From NCBI RefSeq assembly GCF_013368755.1, contig NC_049565.1:124001-188000 (forward strand): a stretch of 64,000 bases of DNA. Reading direction: 5' to 3'. The notes beneath the pieces are model-generated. The model worked only from the letters and a program-made list of their open reading frames with translations. It did not search any database and was not told the DNA's origin. Every line of letters starts with the position of its first letter. Position 1 is the stretch's first letter. This DNA comes from Talaromyces rugulosus. Lineage: Eukaryota > Ascomycota > Eurotiomycetes > Eurotiales > Trichocomaceae. The position numbers and the translations under genes were made by a program. Below, piece after piece: positions 12,356 to 23,108 of this stretch.

Positions 12356-12844
12356 TACATTGGACTCGGAGGGGCTTTTTATTTTATTTTATTTTTTTGG
12401 TTTCAAATGCCAATTGACCAAGGGACGGTCGTAGACGAGGTCGACGGTTAAATTACGTCCAAAATGACGGGTGGAAATGCGGCCGTATTCACTGGTCCTG
12501 GTTGTGAAAAAAGCTCTCTCGCAAAATAAACTTGATTTAATTATTTATTATGGCCATGATCTAGAGAACATGATCACATACAACAATAACATCGATTAGT
12601 CCACCATAGTATGCTCCTTGCTTAATACTGCGATGCTACCAGTGGCCCCACTAATTAGTAACCCTTGTGGCCAAGTGATTGGACGACTCCTCATCTCGGT
12701 CAATTTTCATGTCTTAAACTGTGTCAATCTTGACCAAGGTTGATTGTGCGCTCGCATTAAACAGTCTTGCGATATTACCAGTTGCCAATTTTCTCAATCC
12801 CCGACAAGTGTCACAAGATCGAAGCTACAGAGTAAACCTAAGAC
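12356..12844. promoter_or_regulatory. Intergenic / promoter of Zn2Cys6 regulator
   Basis: About 490 bp, AT-rich, with no supported gene. An open frame beginning at 12721 overlaps the regulator's first exon in another frame and has no motif. An in-frame TAA just before 12845 fixes the regulator start. Confidence 0.5.
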
Positions 12845-15123
12845 ATGCGACTATCGGTCTCATGCGAACGTTGCCGGTGAGTAATGGCTGCGTGGTGGCG
12901 AATCTGATGCTATCTATCCTTGCAATTATACCCACAAGTTGGTTGGGATTTCGTACTGAATAGTGATTTAGGAAAGCCAAAGTCAAATGTATTCATGAAG
13001 GAAGCCCGCCATGCCGACGGTGCCAAAAAGGCCAAGTACAAGGATGCACTCTTTCAAGTCCTCGTTCATCCCCGATGATCAATAAAAGTGCGATAAGGGA
13101 TGACAATGCTGGAAAGAAAGGGCACCCCATCAAGTCGTCGTCTTCAAGACTACTTACGACACCTCGCAACTCTCCGTCGACTCATCCACAAAATAGTAAC
13201 GATTTTCATAGCAAGGCCCCAGCCAATCCATTATTAACCGTGCCATCGTCCACAATTATCGACGCCTGCGAAATCTATAGGAAGAAATTCCCCGTGGCAA
13301 ACTTTTTGCATTACCCATCTTTGATATCGGACTTGTCATCAGATCAGTCAAAGGTTGACCCCGTGTTCATTTCTTCTCTCTTGTCAATGTGCGCTCGGTT
13401 TATGCCTGGCTGTGGACTGGAAGACGAAGACGTTTATGCTGAGTATGCACGGTCTGAGGTTTCCCGCCGAGCTTTTGAGGCTCCCTCTTTATCTATAGCT
13501 CAATCACTAGTCATACTTTCGTTTTACGAGTGGGGTTCTGGCCATCCATATAAATCGTGGATGTATATAGGTAACGGCTAACTCTTTGTTGCTTTAAATG
13601 CTTTTAAGGACTATGCATTGCTAACTACTACTAGGAATGGCCATGTATATGATACAGTCCCTGTTAAGAATGACAGACGACACTATGGAGCAGAACCCAC
13701 AGGAATTCCATTCCTTACAAACACAGTACGAGCTGCTTGTCCGTACGTACTGGGTTTGTTTTTCTCAGGATTGCGAACTGAGCTCGGGGGCAAGACAACA
13801 TTTTGCGCTATCTTTTCGCTCAATCTCTGTTCCGCTACCGATCAGTGATCATGATTTCACATTCAACAAACACTCACAGGGACGTTTAATGCCTAAAAAC
13901 ATGACTCTCCAACATTTCGGTGCTAGCTTTTTAACGATTGATCATGGCCTAGCAATAGTGGCACGTGGATTTGATATCTTTGTACGAATTCTAAGATATG
14001 CGAATGTGAACCGTCGAGCACATGTTCTTTCTTCCTTCTCACCCTCTTTTTCAAACTCTCCCGTTGACTCCACATGGCAAAGCCTAAAGGATGAGCTGGA
14101 TGAATGGAGAAATATTCAAGATACGACCGTTCGGTTTCCTGACACCAGTGTCCAGGCACACGTTGCCTTTGGATACGGCGAACTTTTTACTTATGTGAAT
14201 CTAATATTTTTCATGAGGTATGTTGTTTTAATTTTATACACCACGATTTAAGCCCGAGTCGGCTGGAAAATACTGACAGGGTGGAATTTAGTGTTCTATT
14301 TCTTCATCGTGACCGTTTATTGTCCGACTTAAGACGCTTCTCCGAAGCACATGCCGATAACAGGAACAATACAACGGTTGACAGCGAAGACAGAGTTCGA
14401 AATGATGACGATGCCACTCTCGTGTGCATATTTGAAGCAGCTAAAAATATTGGTGTTATTTTATCGGCTGTGGAGAATTCTCAAGCACCAGTCATTACCC
14501 CTTACTCTGGATTCAGTGTCTTTGTGGCTGTCCATGTGAATATGTACGCGACTATTGCCCCTCATAAATATCCGGGGGGGTTGAAAAGCGCCGAGGATGA
14601 GAAGAAGAAGAACTTGCTGTATCTTGAGCGTCTAACGCAGTTCTGGCCCGTTGGCCACCAATGGGTGAGTTTTCCTCTATATATTGCCCGCGGAAAAAGA
14701 TATACAAAAGCTAACTCAAAGTTGGTAAAGTGGCACACTGTACAGGAGGCAGAAAAATTCTATGGGGCTGCCAAGAGAAGTGAATCAATTGACGCAGCTT
14801 CAACTAGTCGACCCAGTCATTTGGCTCTTGCAAGTACTCTAGACGAGTATGGGGATATCAGGCACCAAAGTTCTGTTCATCGGGTCTCTCGTGAGGGTGA
14901 ACCACTTCAGGGCAACGATAGATATTCCCGCACTGAAGAACATCAGCGCACTGCAAGACAATCAAATATACCACGGGAATCCATGTCCCTGGATGGTAAT
15001 ACGATGTTAGGCGATAACGAAAGCAATAATATGCTTTTTCACAGCCTAGAAGCAGAATTAATGCAATGGCCTTTCATAGATGAGACATGGTCGACTGGAA
15101 TTGAATCTGGATGGCTTAATTGA
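12845..15123 (+). CDS. Zn2Cys6 transcription factor with fungal-specific TF domain
   Basis: Probable pathway-specific regulator of the downstream aromatic genes. Five exons (12845-12876, 12972-13570, 13635-14217, 14280-14664, 14731-15123) give 663 aa with consistent phases. The first exon is only 32 nt and encodes the first two zinc cysteines. Splicing completes C7-x2-C10-x6-C17-x7-C25-x2-C28-x7-C36. The middle homology region holds CEIYRKKFPVANFLHYPS, a cysteine-bearing helix LSMCARFMPGCG and SLVILSFYEWGSGHPYKSWMYIG, as in the fungal_trans superfamily. The C-terminal 130 residues are polar and low in conservation. It sits at the 5' edge of the cluster at 15.4-27.3 kb, reading in the same direction as the first enzyme. 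Confidence 0.8.
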
Positions 15124-15380
15124 ATGCCACTTCTTTTTGGCTAACGTTGACCGTGCCACTGAACCTTTATGGGCGTTCTAACATTCGCAGTTATCGCGAC
15201 TATTTTTCAATTTTTAACTACTTGTTATCGGCCAATTAAAAAGAATGTACAGCTAAGGAACCAGCTCAGGCTACGGACAGGAAATCCCCACCACACATGG
15301 ACGCGGGGTCCATTGGAACTTCCAAGTGGAACAAGCAAGACGCGCAATATCATTTTCTAAAGTCCAGTGTTTAAGTCACG

Positions 15381-16503
15381 ATGGCGGAAAATAGAGCAAG
15401 AGTTTTAATTATTGGGGGAGGGTCAGTTGGAATTATGGCTGCATATGCTTTATATGCCGGGGGAAATGCAGACGTCACCGTCGTGATGAGGTCCAATTTC
15501 GCGCAAGTCGAGAAAACCGGCATTAGTATTGACTCTATCGACCATGGCCATGACATTAAAGGCTGGAGACCTGATACTAGTATGTAGCTCGCTTTCAATT
15601 ATCGCGCATCTTCTACATGTCCTTATTTTTCTCGCATATGTTCATGGCTAATATAGGCCAGTTCTGGACAGCGTGCCCGATGTCGTACGCGAAAAACTAC
15701 CCCTGTTTGACTTTGTTGTCGTGACCACTAAAAATATCCCCGACGTTTCTCCCACGGCGGAAGAGATCGTTACGCCAGCAATCGTAAATGAGAAAACAGT
15801 GATTGTATTACTGCAGAACGGGCTGAACATCGAGAAGCCAATGATCCGTCGCTTCCCCTCGAACCCAATTCTAAGCAGTGTCTCTTATATCAGCGCGACT
15901 CAGCTTTCCCATGGAAAAATACTTCATACTGATCCCGATTACCAAAGGATAGGCCCTTTCAGCAGTTCTCTAGTTTCGCCTGAGGTTGCTGAAGATGCGG
16001 CACGACGGTATCTCACCGTTTACAATCCTCACAACGCTCTCAATGTAGTCTTTGACGACAACGTCACCCGCACTAGATGGAGCAAACTCGTTTATAACGC
16101 GTCGTACAACTCAGTCGCCGCTATTCTGCGCATGGATACTGCACGTATGCGCATGAGCCAACATATAATTGACGATCTCATTCGGCCGATCATGCTAGAG
16201 GTTATAGCGGCAGCAAATGCTTGCGGAATTACTGATCTACCAAAGGATCTTCCGGACAGGGCAATTCGGGCCGACTCGACAGATACAGGTTTCAGGCCAA
16301 GCATGTGCCAGGATGCCGATAACGGAAACTTGATGGAGATTGAATATATCGTGGGCGAGCCCTTGCGCGAGGGCCAATCTCGAGGAGTCCAAATGCCGGC
16401 ATTGAAGACCATTTATTATCTGCTGAAAGGCCTACAACTCCATGCGAAAGAGGCAAGGGGCATGTGGGAGCCAAAATTCTGCTCAAACAACCCATATAAA
16501 TGA
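15381..16503 (+). CDS. 2-dehydropantoate 2-reductase-like (ApbA/PanE) oxidoreductase
   Basis: Predicted NAD(P)H-dependent reductase of a 2-keto acid. Two exons (15381-15583, 15657-16503; donor GTAGCT, acceptor TAG) give 349 aa. The N-terminal Rossmann motif IIGGGSVG lies at residues 10-17. The central VVTTKNIPD and VIVLLQNGLNIE segments and the C-terminal-domain WSKLVYNASYNSVAAI (catalytic Lys and two Asn positions of the family) are present. Fungal ketopantoate reductase-like proteins next to catabolic or secondary-metabolite genes often act on other keto acids. In this setting it could reduce a ring-cleavage product, but that is inference. The pantothenate pathway role is not excluded. Confidence 0.82.
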
Positions 16504-16905
16504 ATTAGTTGCGAGAAAATGGAGAGTGTGCAGTTTATTAAGTTATATAGTTTTTATCTTACAGGCAAGAACTGATAATGAAGATATTGACCGTGTGATG
16601 TACATACGTATGGACATGTACAGTAACTTAAGTTGTCTTGTATTAGTGGGTATGTGGCAAAGTCTCGACTGTTTTTAAATCAACCTCTCTGAGATAAAAT
16701 AGAAGAGACCGAAATGACGTATCAGATCATCGCAGCTACATCGAAGAATAATCGCATGGCAACCGACTACACTTGCAAATTTGGTTCCTTTAACATTTTA
16801 GTAAATTTTGGCAACGGTATCAACCTCATATTTAGGTACAGCAATTGTTGAAACGACAAAACATGAATTTTTTAAATTATAAGCTCGGAAACCCAAATGA
16901 ATTCT
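16504..16905. other. Convergent intergenic region
   Basis: About 400 bp between two convergent 3' ends, AT-rich, with no gene or repeat recognised. It is likely terminator sequence for both genes. Confidence 0.5.
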
Positions 16906-19114
16906 TCAATCCAACTCACCCCTAGTAAGATACGACGCAAGACTAGTCACCGCCTGACTAAGTTGCTTTTTGGTAGAGCAAGATGCGAATATGAATCTAT
17001 CAGGGCGAAGTATGGTATACCGTTCTCCGTTAAGTTCCTTTCCAAGACGGTAAGGATCATAATTTATCGGTTTTGGTCTTCCCAGGCACAAACTTGAGCT
17101 TGAAAATTCCTTTGCACTGGCAAGGGTATATACTGGGGACTTGAGCGTGGGATAATCTTGCTTGATCAATTGGTCTATCCCTTCTTCAACGATGAAGGTT
17201 ACGTCCTCGTCACGTATATTGCCCTGTGAGATACTCCCTATGTCGTAAAGATCAGCGCACGCACTAGATATTTCCTTTGTGCGTTTGAGATAGACTAGTA
17301 TCTGGAAAAATCCCGTTTTTCCATTAAAAATCACATCGTCGGTAAAATAAATCTTGTCCGCATCTAACCCGACAGGTTTGCAATATACTTGAGTAATACA
17401 CAAGCCACCATTCATAGACGGGATGAAGGGCATTCCGCTTTCGTGTTGATACCGAATCATACCATCTTTCCGGCGCCCTAAACGCAGTTGGTGGTGCCAG
17501 GAAGGAACAAATCCTATAAGCCATAGAGACCAATTTCGAAAGAAAATCTTGAGCCGGTCACTTTCTGTTACGAACATTCCGTTCTCAATGGTTGATGCAA
17601 GTGACCTTTCCAGTTGCTGCTTGCGTTCAGTGTACCACGCAGTAAGAACATCGTTGTGTGACAGCAAGTCTTGAGTAGAGTGCTTGCAAAGAAGGGCTAG
17701 GCGCCAAGCCAGAGACGCGGCATCGCGAAACCCCGAAGCAATCCCTTGACCACCAACTAGGACAACTATTAGCACATTTCTTGATAAAAGCAACAGGTCT
17801 GCATATACGAACATGGCGGGAAGACATGAGCAGCATCTCCACATAGTATAACACGATCTTTTGACCATTTGTTACAGCTTCTAGCGGAGAACATAAATGG
17901 TCGTGACCGTAGGACTTTAATACAGTCTTCCGGGTATTGAACATCGTGCGAAAGACTACAATTTTTGTGAGAACTGAGTAGAGAAAAGTCGGTTGTTTAA
18001 AAACAAAGTATACGTACCCATAGCGTTTGCCACTGTGTGTAATGTAAGGAAACACAATTTTCTTGACCATCTCTGGCTTCGCCATTTCTTCTCCATCCTC
18101 GCCCTCGAGGACCACAAATTCAAATCGCCATAAACGATCGATATGAAGCCCAAAACGCCCACAAACAGCGGGACGAATAGGATTGCACAAGAAACGAAAA
18201 TCCACTGGGAAAAAGAGGTCAAATACCTCTTCTGGCGTGTATCCTAATACCCAAAGAGGGAAGTCGGGATGGGTCTGTGGTCTAGGAAGAGAGATTTCCC
18301 AGTTGAGCGCAACCCACGTTTCTTCGTAGAACGAACTACCAGGGGAAATAGTAAGACGAAAGCACACAAAAGTTGTAGGAGGGCAATTGATAGAACACAT
18401 ACTTATGCGCACGATCCATATGAACACCCATAGGCTCCAGATACTTTTTGCGAGTATACCCAGTTTTACCATCTGCTCCAACAAAGAATCTCGATCGTAT
18501 TCTCTTTATGTGGCCCTCTGCGTTGGTATACTCGCAATATGTCCAGCTCTGGTCTTCTGCAAGCCCCACCACAGAACAGCCCGGCCGGAGATCGCTGAAC
18601 CCGTTCGCTACCATGCTTTTTCGTAGGTATTTTTCTAGAACAGGCTGCTTGTGACAGATAAACCCAACGTGTCCAGTACCACCCTCTGTCTTTTGGTCAC
18701 TTGATTAGATGATTCCCAAACAAGACAGGCATGATAGCAGATGAAACCATACTGTGCCATAGTCCATTTCCAAAAAAGCTTCTTTATCAAGATTTGGAGC
18801 TGGGCCATCGACAAACTTGAATAATTGCATACCTAAAACAATGAATAAGCTCTCTCGGCATCTCACGGGCGCGATCAAACCCTACATGTTCCTATTTCGG
18901 TATATATTTCATTGTAAATGCCCAGACCCTGTAAGAGTCGAATTCCATCCTCGTCCAAAGCTATTCCTCGTGGATCTGTCGTAATCTCGGGCTCCCTCTC
19001 CAGCACTACATTCTTGACCGACATTTGACCTAGATAAGCTGACAGCATAGCTCCAGTTGGGCCACAACCGCAAATTATAACATCGGCGGTTTCGCATTCC
19101 GTTGAATTTGCCAT
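16906..19114 (-). CDS. FAD-dependent aromatic monooxygenase (MhpA / phenol hydroxylase type)
   Basis: A group A flavoprotein hydroxylase, predicted to hydroxylate an aromatic ring using NAD(P)H and O2. The start at 19114 is followed by the dinucleotide-binding GCGPTG (about residues 16-21). The DG motif VGADGKTG and the GD motif LCGDAAHVFPPFGGQG follow. The GD motif is split by an intron (GTTCGT...CCTAG) after FPP, so the gene looks broken unless spliced. I place other introns at 18833-18885, near 18690-18760, near 18330-18400 and near 17950-18030. The C-terminal third (GFVPSWHHQLR to IRDEDVTFIVEEG) resembles the thioredoxin-like tail of MhpA/PheA proteins. Glutamate-rich FVVLEGEDGEE lies mid-protein. 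It neighbours the ring-cleavage pseudogene head to head, as expected for a hydroxylase feeding extradiol cleavage. Confidence 0.82.
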
Positions 19115-19644
19115 CGCACTGCTTAATTTTGAGGCATATGCTTAGAAAAAAAATTTAAGGAACAATTTCTCGCTGCAAAAAAGTACAGGTGTTAGAGAAG
19201 TGTGTAAAATGATATGCTTTTACTCTTTCCCCGAAGTCAAAACATTCCAAGTCAGCACTAGTCAACTCTCCAATGAACACAAGCTATCAAACGGGACAAT
19301 CGGACCCTCCCTATAACCCTGCTCATTGATATGACCGAATAGGTAATAGTTTGTCCCACCTCCATTGGGATTGGAATCTGGTGGTGGGACGTTTCTCCGC
19401 AGGCTGCGGGACGTTCCCCATATCCCCGCCGGATTTAGGATGTCGATCCCCATTCGTTTGATCAGTTCTGAGAAGAACAATGAATGTGACTATAAGTGTT
19501 CGAGGTTTTAGATATTGCTAGTCGGCATTATCGATAGTGTATCCTGTTTCTACGCGGAGCTCAATTACTTGAACACAAACAATATAGTAGGAAATTTCTC
19601 AAGCCCTCTATTAACAAGTAAACTTAATTAGATAATAAAAGGTA
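19115..19644. other. Intergenic between monooxygenase and dioxygenase remnant
   Basis: About 530 bp. A 72-codon minus-strand frame at 19262-19480 contains a protein-like stretch (NYYLFGHINEQGYREGP) but I recognise no family and no flanking exons. It may be a gene remnant. Presumably the region holds the divergent promoters of the hydroxylase and the former dioxygenase. Confidence 0.4.
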
Positions 19645-20897
19645 ATAACCAGCATTGAACCCAACCGTAGTGCCTCTGTGCCGGATTTCCTAGCTGTCGG
19701 CGAAGAGAAAGAAGACTTGGCAAATTGGCAAAAGCGATGCGGTATTAACAAGGAAGATCAGATCCGCCTTGTCAAACTAGCGCCTATGCGTTATCAACAC
19801 CCTGACCTCACGGCCATCACCACATTCTTGTTGGGTTAGTAATTGTCTAATCTACATGATACATATAGTCATTACTGAGATTGTTTATTAAACTATATTT
19901 CGGAATGCAGATTGCCCACCAGACTGATAATTAGATCCAGACTGATAATTAGATATGGTTCCGCGGATACGGCGATGATCAGTACGTTTACTATGCTTGC
20001 AAAGGTCCCAAAAAGTTTCTGGGTGGAGCTTTTCAAGTTAAGTCCTACGAGGAGTTAAAAAAATATGTCCTACGAGAACAGTGTTCTGATTGTTCTTTTT
20101 ACACGCTGACTTAAAATTACATATGTAGGGCGCCTAAATTACCAACGGCAGAAGAGATCCAGGAGCTCAAGGATGCCCCAGGTGGAGGATATATATTGAC
20201 ATTAACCGACCCTCAAGGTTTTCCATTGAATCTGATATTTGGTCAGACACTGGCGAAGACGAGGGACTACCCACCAAAAATCACCGTTAATTATGAAGTT
20301 GAAAAGCCAAGTGCACTCAAATTCCAACGGTTCACCACTGGCCCTGCCGCTGTTCACAAGGTTTGTGCTTATTCTTAATATAACTATCACAGTCTGACAT
20401 ATAATAATTTGAGTTAGGTTAGACACTTTGGCCTGTGTGTTGAAAATTTCCGTGATATGGTTGATTTCTATACCACAAACTTTAACCTTGTCCCCTCTGA
20501 CTTTTTGTATGTCGAGAAAGAAGGGGAGGAAAAAAATGTTGCCTTATTCGCTCACATCGACCGTGGTGATGAGTTGGTTGATCATCATACTTTGTTCTTT
20601 ACCGCCAATGGCACAATCCATGTTCACCACACATCTTTCGAGGTCCATGATTATGATACTCAGAATCTAGGGCATCAATGGCTTGCGAACAAGGGTTATA
20701 TCTCTGTTTGGGGTGTTGGCCGTCATATCCTGGGGTCTCAGCTATTTGATTACTGGTGGGATACTACAGGGAATACGATTGAGCACTACGCAGATGGCGA
20801 TCTGGTGAATGGAAAACCCCCAATAGCCTATGGGCCCGCAGGAGACGAATCGCTCGCTTTTTGGGGTCCAGATGTACTTGCTACTTTTTTGAACTGA
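19645..20897 (+). pseudogene. Broken extradiol ring-cleavage dioxygenase (fungal catechol 2,3-dioxygenase-like, VOC fold)
   Basis: The family cleaves catechol-type rings next to the two hydroxyls using Fe(II). The remnant retains recognisable N- and C-terminal VOC domains: DLANWQKRCGI, LVKLAPMRYQHPDL, WFRGYGDDQYVYYA, APGGGYILTLTDPQGFPLN, VRHFGLCVEN, VDFYTTNFNLVP, HVHHTSFEVHD and IEHYADGDLVN. The expected metal ligands (His, His, Glu) survive in the C-terminal domain. The breaks are listed here. The expected start is ATA at 19645-19647 with an in-frame stop upstream. AT stands at 19895-19896, where AG should precede the conserved FGM. TAG lies at 19932-19934 and again at 19950-19952, inside an 18-bp tandem repeat. 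No canonical acceptor restores the frame. The later introns (ending near 20128 and 20418) look functional, so decay seems recent. Confidence 0.78.
19919..19954. repeat. 18-bp tandem duplication carrying a stop codon
   Basis: Two exact copies, 19919-19936 and 19937-19954, of CCAGACTGATAATTAGAT lie inside the dioxygenase remnant. The duplication is in frame, and each copy reads QTDN-stop-I where the intact family has a sense residue before the conserved WFRGYG. The nonsense mutation must therefore predate the duplication, or both copies were later converted. Confidence 0.92.
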
Positions 20898-21247
20898 GTG
20901 ACATTTTGTATATAGTATTAGGCGATTAGACAACGTTTGTAATAACTTATTAATTTAATAATGAATCTACACTTGTTTGTCTCTTTTGATACCCATTCTA
21001 TTGCCGTAAGAAGTTCAAGCCCTGGTTAGAAATCAATTGTTCTTCATATGCTATAATTTTCATACACTTAGTATAACTTTTCGTAAGCTGAGTACTGTCT
21101 ATATTTTCTCAGTAGGAGTTGTTAACGTTTGATCAACATAAAAATTCACGTTATTTCTACGTTTTTACTGCGTTTGAGACGGGAAGAGCGAACTGAAATC
21201 TACTAATTGATGAGTTCTATTTCTCCATAAAGGCGGTACTTTCAATT
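20898..21247. other. Convergent intergenic region
   Basis: About 350 bp, AT-rich, between the 3' ends of the dioxygenase remnant and the FAH-family gene. Nothing else was recognised. Confidence 0.5.
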
Positions 21248-22296
21248 CTACCAAGACTCATAGCAGACCTTATTCACTAGGGTGCCAATATTGCCAATGT
21301 AGACAGATATTTCGTCCCCATCACGGAGAACCCGTCTTGGCTGTCGAAAATATCCAATGCCGGCCGGCGTGCCCGTCAATAAAATACTGCCAGCTTCTAA
21401 AGTTGTTACCTGCGATAGATAAGAAATCTGTTTCTTAATGTCAAAAATCATATCCCTAGCGTTTCCATCCTGAACAATGTCTTGATTGTGAATCGCCTTT
21501 ATAGACAGTGTTTGCGGATCTCCGATTATCGATGGCGCGACCAGTACTGGGCCTAAGTAGTAATCACTAAGCACTACATCTTCACGAGCAAGAGATTATG
21601 ACAACTTACCAATGGGACAACTTCCATCGAGACCTTTGGAGTAGGGCCACTGGGGCGTCACCATCTGAAGTGTACGGGCAGATACATCATTCGATGCAGT
21701 AAAGTCAAGAACAAAGTCAAGCGCATCTTCTTGCCTGATTTTCTTTCCAGACTTACCGATAACCACACAGAGTCCCGCTTCATAGTCGCTGGTTTCATCC
21801 TGGGCGCATTTTGGGATATTAATAGCCGCCGGGAACGGGCCAGTCAAGGCGTGCCTAGGCTTCGCGAAGAGAATTGGAGCCTTTGGAAGAGGTAAGTTGG
21901 CTTCCTAGTTGCAAAGTGTTAGAAGTCTCTAAATGCAGAATGTAGACAATTATGATATCCACCACTTTACCTTGGCATGGTCCATATAATTCAAGCCCAA
22001 ATATTTTATAAAGTTGCAGTCGTCTTTAGAGACCGGGGATAACAACTATACATCAAGCAGGCTCATGGTTATTTCCGGCTCCAGAAAGCTTGATGGGACT
22101 AACTAACCGTTTTCACATGTAGAATTTGTTCGGTGACCCTGCCGTCAAACATAGTCCCGTCGATAAGATACACGACAATTTGAATTCCCTCAAAACTGTC
22201 TTTGCCAACATCGCGAGCAGTATCAACTAGCTGGCCGAGGTGTTCTTGGCTGCCCTCGACGGCAATGAAGCGGACCAAATGAGTCCAGGAAGACAT
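21248..22296 (-). CDS. Fumarylacetoacetate hydrolase-family protein
   Basis: The family hydrolyses or hydrates acylpyruvates and meta-cleavage products through a divalent metal. Exons begin at 22296 (MSSWTHLVRF), with introns near 22050-22110, 21900-21970 and 21560-21610. The protein is about 290 aa, typical for a single-domain FAH enzyme. Motifs: DHAKEANLPLPKAPILFAKP, the metal motif region SDYEAGLCVVIGK, DFTASNDVSART, SILLTGTPAGIGYF and GDEISVYIGNIGTL. The E-x-E pair usual in this family (YEVEL or YEGEL) reads YEAGL: the second Glu is Gly, from codon GGA at 21773-21775, one base from GAA. The Asp of SNDVS is retained. Metal binding, and so activity, may be impaired. Context suggests it followed ring cleavage. 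Confidence 0.83.
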
Positions 22297-23108
22297 GGTG
22301 GTACATTTTTCCTATTCTAGTTTTTGTTTTGCAAGACTAGAGAGATTTAACCGCGCAAAGAATGCACTTGTCCATTTTCTACTTTTCCTGTGTGTTTATT
22401 TTCTCCATTGTCTGCAACGCCTCTTGCCCCCGCCTTCACCAGAGACTTATATCCGTATTGTGCTTATCCCCGCGACGGGACCGATTGGCTTTTGCGGGGT
22501 GTGGGGAGCCAGGTCTCTGCATTTTCTCTGCATGTAATTAAGTTTGAGTCATCCCGTTGTTCCCGGTGGAAATCGTCGTTCTCATCAAATCTAAATAATA
22601 TCTTTTTTACGGACTACTTATCCCGGCCACGGAAAACGATCTGCACGACATTTATGGGACTTCTAAGGTTCTGTTGTTATCAGTTACTTAAACCTCAACA
22701 TAGTAGCTCGTTATCTCATATGGAATGATGTGTAATTTTGCCGGTACATGGATAACAATGAATAGACTCTTTACGGCCTATCCTGATCCATGTCAAAGAC
22801 AAATAACGAGCTTATTGGTCAACTCGATTCTGGCTGACGACAAGGAATTCAGCCACAACTGAAGACTCGGTTTCTAAGCTGTGTGAAATTCGGTCTTTAA
22901 ACTGTTTGCAATGGCTACCAACAACGCAGTCAAAACACAGAGTACAATAGCAAGTATATATATGCTGCGGGGTGAACAAAATGTTCTGATTGGCTGATCG
23001 GCAGCTGCGGAGTCCCCGCATTCATGGGTAACTTCAACTCTTGCGATGTAACTCAATCAAGCAATCAATAGGCCAATCGAGCCAGGCTGCAATCTCAATA
23101 TAGCAGTC
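22297..23108. promoter_or_regulatory. Divergent promoter, FAH-family gene / C2H2 regulator
   Basis: About 810 bp between divergent starts. Frames on both strands lack motifs. A TATATATA-like run lies near 22953-22961, about 150 bp before the regulator start. Confidence 0.45.

Noticed and set aside
17740..17870. Broken GD motif (GDAAHVFPP not contiguous with GGQGIASG) in the FAD monooxygenase
   Set aside because: A 57-nt intron with GTTCGT donor and CCTAG acceptor rejoins the motif exactly in frame.
22270..22290. GGACC..GGTCC-like word before the FAH gene as another copy of the 37083 motif
   Set aside because: It lies in coding sequence and matches only part of the core.
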